DNA of 64,000 nt from Flavobacterium aerium (GTDB lineage Bacteria; Bacteroidota; Bacteroidia; Flavobacteriales; Flavobacteriaceae): positions 491,859 to 555,858 of the forward strand of contig NZ_JARQWR010000001.1 in the NCBI RefSeq assembly GCF_030766725.1, read 5' to 3'. A program made the position numbers and the translations under genes. This document shows positions 62,064 through 64,000 of the stretch, piece by piece. The notes under the pieces are model-generated. The model was not told the DNA's origin and searched no databases. It worked only from the letters and a program-made list of their open reading frames with translations. The first letter of the stretch is position 1, and every line of letters begins with the position of its first letter.

Positions 62064-63380
62064 ATGAAAAGAAAAATTACGATTATTATGGCTTTTTTAT
62101 CTGTTGCGTTAGCCCAAGCCCAACAAATAGACAAATCAAAACTAGATCAATATTTTCAAGTACTGGCAGAAAATAATAAATTCATGGGAAGCATTGCCGT
62201 TTCAAAAAATGGAAAAGTATTGTATTCACACTCAGTCGGTTTTACAGACTTAGCATCAGGAGCAAAAGCCAATGAAAATTCGAAATACAGAATCGGCTCA
62301 ATATCAAAAACCTTTACGGCAGTATTAATATTCAAAGCCGTTGAAGAAAATAAATTGGATTTGAATAAAACAATCGATCAATATTTTCCAACGATAAAAA
62401 ATGCAAATAAAATAACGATTCAACAACTGCTATATCACCGAAGCGGAATTCATAATTTTACGAATGATGAATCGTACACCCACTGGAATACACAACCTAA
62501 ATCCGAAAAAGAAATGGTTGAAATCATTGCCAAAGGAGGAAGTGATTTTGAACCAGACAGCAAAGCAAATTACAGTAATTCTGGATTTGTACTATTAACC
62601 TATATTTTAGAGAAAACATACAAGAAAACATACGCTAAGCTATTAGAGGAAAAAATTGTTAAACCATTGGGATTAAAAAACACCTATTTTGGTGGGAAAA
62701 TTAATGGGAAGAACAATGAGTGTAATTCTTATAGCTATGCACAAGGTTGGAAGAAAGAAACCGAAACCGATATGTCCATTCCGTTAGGAGCAGGAGGAAT
62801 TGTTTCTACACCAACGGACTTGACTAAATTTGGAGAAGGACTTTTTACAGGAAAATTAATTTCAAAGAAAAGCTTAGAACAAATGGAAACCATAAAAGAT
62901 AATTATGGAATGGGACTTTTCAAATTCCCTTTCAATGATAAAATCTGTTATGGACATACTGGCGGTATAGATGGATTCAGTTCTACTTTTTCGTATTTTC
63001 CAACAGAAGAAATTTCATTTGCAATCACAAGTAATGCATTAGACTATAAAATGAATAATATAGCGTTGACGGTATTAGGTGGTGTTTTTGGTAAATCGAT
63101 TGAAATCCCTGAATTCAAAACCTATGACGTGAAAGTTGAAGACTTGGGTCAATACACAGGAGTATATTCAAGTAAACAAATCCCAATTCAAATTACAGTG
63201 ACAAAGGATGATAAAACGTTGATAGCACAAGCTACAGGTCAATCCTCGTTTCCACTTTCTTCAACAGCAAAAGATAAATTTGAATTTGCACAAGCAGGTG
63301 TGATATTAGAATTTAAACCTACCGAAAATACAATGGTACTCAAACAAGGTGGTGGAGAATTCACGTTTACCAAAGAATAA
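62064..63380 (+). CDS. Secreted serine hydrolase (class C beta-lactamase/DD-peptidase-like)
   Basis: 438 residues with a signal peptide (ending LAQA). SxxK motif SISK in YRIGSISKTFTAVL (about residue 77-80), YSN in KANYSNSGFVL (about 171) and HTGG in CYGHTGGIDGF (about 298) make a full class C beta-lactamase-fold active site. The last 75 residues form a small C-terminal domain (DLGQYTGVYSSKQIPIQ). Most such proteins are esterases or D-amino-peptidases, not antibiotic-resistance enzymes; the substrate is unknown. It follows the VOC gene by 37 bp and may share its transcript. Confidence 0.88.
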   Translation: MKRKITIIMAFLSVALAQAQQIDKSKLDQYFQVLAENNKFMGSIAVSKNGKVLYSHSVGFTDLASGAKANENSKYRIGSISKTFTAVLIFKAVEENKLDLNKTIDQYFPTIKNANKITIQQLLYHRSGIHNFTNDESYTHWNTQPKSEKEMVEIIAKGGSDFEPDSKANYSNSGFVLLTYILEKTYKKTYAKLLEEKIVKPLGLKNTYFGGKINGKNNECNSYSYAQGWKKETETDMSIPLGAGGIVSTPTDLTKFGEGLFTGKLISKKSLEQMETIKDNYGMGLFKFPFNDKICYGHTGGIDGFSSTFSYFPTEEISFAITSNALDYKMNNIALTVLGGVFGKSIEIPEFKTYDVKVEDLGQYTGVYSSKQIPIQITVTKDDKTLIAQATGQSSFPLSSTAKDKFEFAQAGVILEFKPTENTMVLKQGGGEFTFTKE

Positions 63381-63786
63381 TAAATAACGAAATTATTTTT
63401 TTTCATTATTTATTAATTTTAAGTTAAGTCAGAATCCAACAATATTGTTTAAATAATTGCAATTTGAAATGAAATAGTTTGAAGATGAAAATTATAAATT
63501 ACTGATTATTAGTGTTTTAATTTTTTCATGATAGTAGTCAATGCTAGATAAAACAAAAAACCAGCTCATTTGAGCTGGTTTTTTGTTTGAAAATTTTAGG
63601 AAACAATGAGTTATTAGAATCGCCTTATAGATAATATCTAAAAAGACAAATATCTTATAAGTTCAATAAAAATTACGGTTTTACCGTAAATCGTTGATTT
63701 CTAGAGTCATTTATCAGATAACCTCTTTGATTTCTAAAAGTGATTCCTTATTTTGTGCTATATAACATAAATAAAGAGTTTGTATT
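63381..63786. other. Intergenic region before the right-edge lipoprotein gene
   Basis: About 405 bp without a supported gene. It holds a strong terminator (63551-63588) and a perfect 7-bp inverted repeat TTACGGT/ACCGTAA with a 3-base spacer (63673-63689), about 100 bp upstream of the next gene, possibly an operator. I did not find a clean TAnnTTTG element. Confidence 0.5.
63551..63588 (+). terminator. Intrinsic terminator
   Basis: AAACAAAAAACCAGCTCA (63551-63568) pairs with its complement at 63571-63588 around a 2-base spacer, with A- and T-tracts on the flanks. It lies 170 bp after the serine hydrolase stop. Confidence 0.88.
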
Positions 63787-64000
63787 ATGAAGGGAAAAAA
63801 CTACTATTACTTATTGGTGTTATTCTGTTTTGTTTATAGTTGTAGTAATTATGACAATGGATTGGAAGAAGTTAACAACACTAATTCAAGAACCATTACT
63901 ACAGTAAGCCTAGAAGAGGCCAAAGCTTACCTTAATCACAATAAACTTTTCAATTCAGATAAAGAGGCCAAAGAAACAAAGGATACATTATCTACAATTT
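63787..64000 (+). CDS. Partial lipoprotein (cut by the window edge)
   Basis: The frame is open from the ATG at 63787 to the end (71 codons). The N-terminus has a lipoprotein signal: MKGKNYYY, a hydrophobic stretch, FVYSC with the lipid Cys at residue 19, then SNYDNG. The visible remainder (VSLEEAKAYLNHNK, lysine- and threonine-rich) gives no domain. Probably a larger envelope lipoprotein continuing to the right. Confidence 0.75.
   Translation, partial: MKGKNYYYLLVLFCFVYSCSNYDNGLEEVNNTNSRTITTVSLEEAKAYLNHNKLFNSDKEAKETKDTLSTI

Noticed and set aside
62064..63380. Calling the serine hydrolase an antibiotic-resistance beta-lactamase
   Set aside because: Fold and motifs are shared by many esterases and peptidases, and no ampR-like regulator is nearby.
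1..64000. CRISPR arrays, tRNA/rRNA genes, insertion sequences, prophage or attachment sites
   Set aside because: No regularly spaced direct repeats, cloverleaf-like or rRNA sequence, transposase, integrase or terminal repeats were seen by eye on either strand. A dedicated scan could still find a short element.

Overview
The window comes from a low-GC Bacteroidota genome, almost certainly a member of the Flavobacteriaceae (Flavobacterium/Myroides-like; genus not resolved). The evidence is a SusC/SusD/SusE starch uptake locus, TssD-type (T6SS subtype iii) Hcp proteins, repeated TAnnTTTG -7 promoter elements, mevalonate-pathway genes, many lipoproteins and little Shine-Dalgarno signal. I see no rRNA, tRNA, CRISPR array, insertion sequence or phage. 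Base composition and gene style look even throughout.

Layout. 1-1923 (minus strand): a small type VI secretion cargo module with two TssD/Hcp paralogues, a candidate effector, and a secreted protein cut by the window edge that may be its immunity protein. 2319-2528: a short PhnA/YjdM-like gene. 2608-19922: a complete maltodextrin/starch utilisation locus. SusE/F, SusD and SusC lie on the minus strand. A LacI-type regulator follows on the plus strand, then an operon with a sugar MFS transporter, beta-phosphoglucomutase, GH65 maltose phosphorylase, GH13 amylase, GH31 alpha-glucosidase and a GH13 lipoprotein. 19985-30143: poorly characterised genes, namely a cysteine-rich TIM-barrel-like protein, a GAF protein, an HD phosphohydrolase fused to a Pycsar-effector-like membrane domain, a 1243-residue phosphoesterase/outer-membrane-barrel fusion and a beta-propeller-like lipoprotein. 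30487-34601: mixed metabolic genes (alpha/beta hydrolase, GDPD, BaiN-like flavoprotein, TspO). 34690-38721: mevalonate/isoprenoid cluster (mvaD, a GHMP kinase, a UbiA prenyltransferase) followed by a pseudouridine synthase. 38836-47719: NTF2-like protein, M3 peptidase, two AsmA-like proteins, a receiver-like protein, pirin and a GNAT protein; a Crp/Fnr regulator follows at 47851-48444. 48853-51152: arsenic resistance operon arsR-DUF6428-arsC-acr3. 51154-53759: a minus-strand operon of thioredoxin-like protein, DUF2024, YggS, glutamine amidotransferase and MarR.

54049-61413 is the most interesting region. A run of four small genes (DoxX-like, DUF2071, methyltransferase, 4-TM protein) leads directly into an ECF sigma factor and a ZAS-motif (HxxxCxxC) protein. 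Then comes a secreted lysine- and cysteine-rich precursor with repeated EGKCG/DAKCG motifs, an outer-membrane-barrel-like protein, a DUF692 (MbnB/TglH-type) enzyme, a DUF2063 partner, a DoxX protein and a thioredoxin-fold lipoprotein. This is the architecture of a bufferin/HvfABCD-type RiPP system, in which cysteines of a secreted precursor are modified for copper binding. Here it has flavobacterial additions. 61634-63380 holds a VOC protein and a serine hydrolase, and the right edge holds the start of another lipoprotein.

Promoters, operators and hairpins are pattern matches by eye. Protein names rest on recognised motifs, not on database searches.
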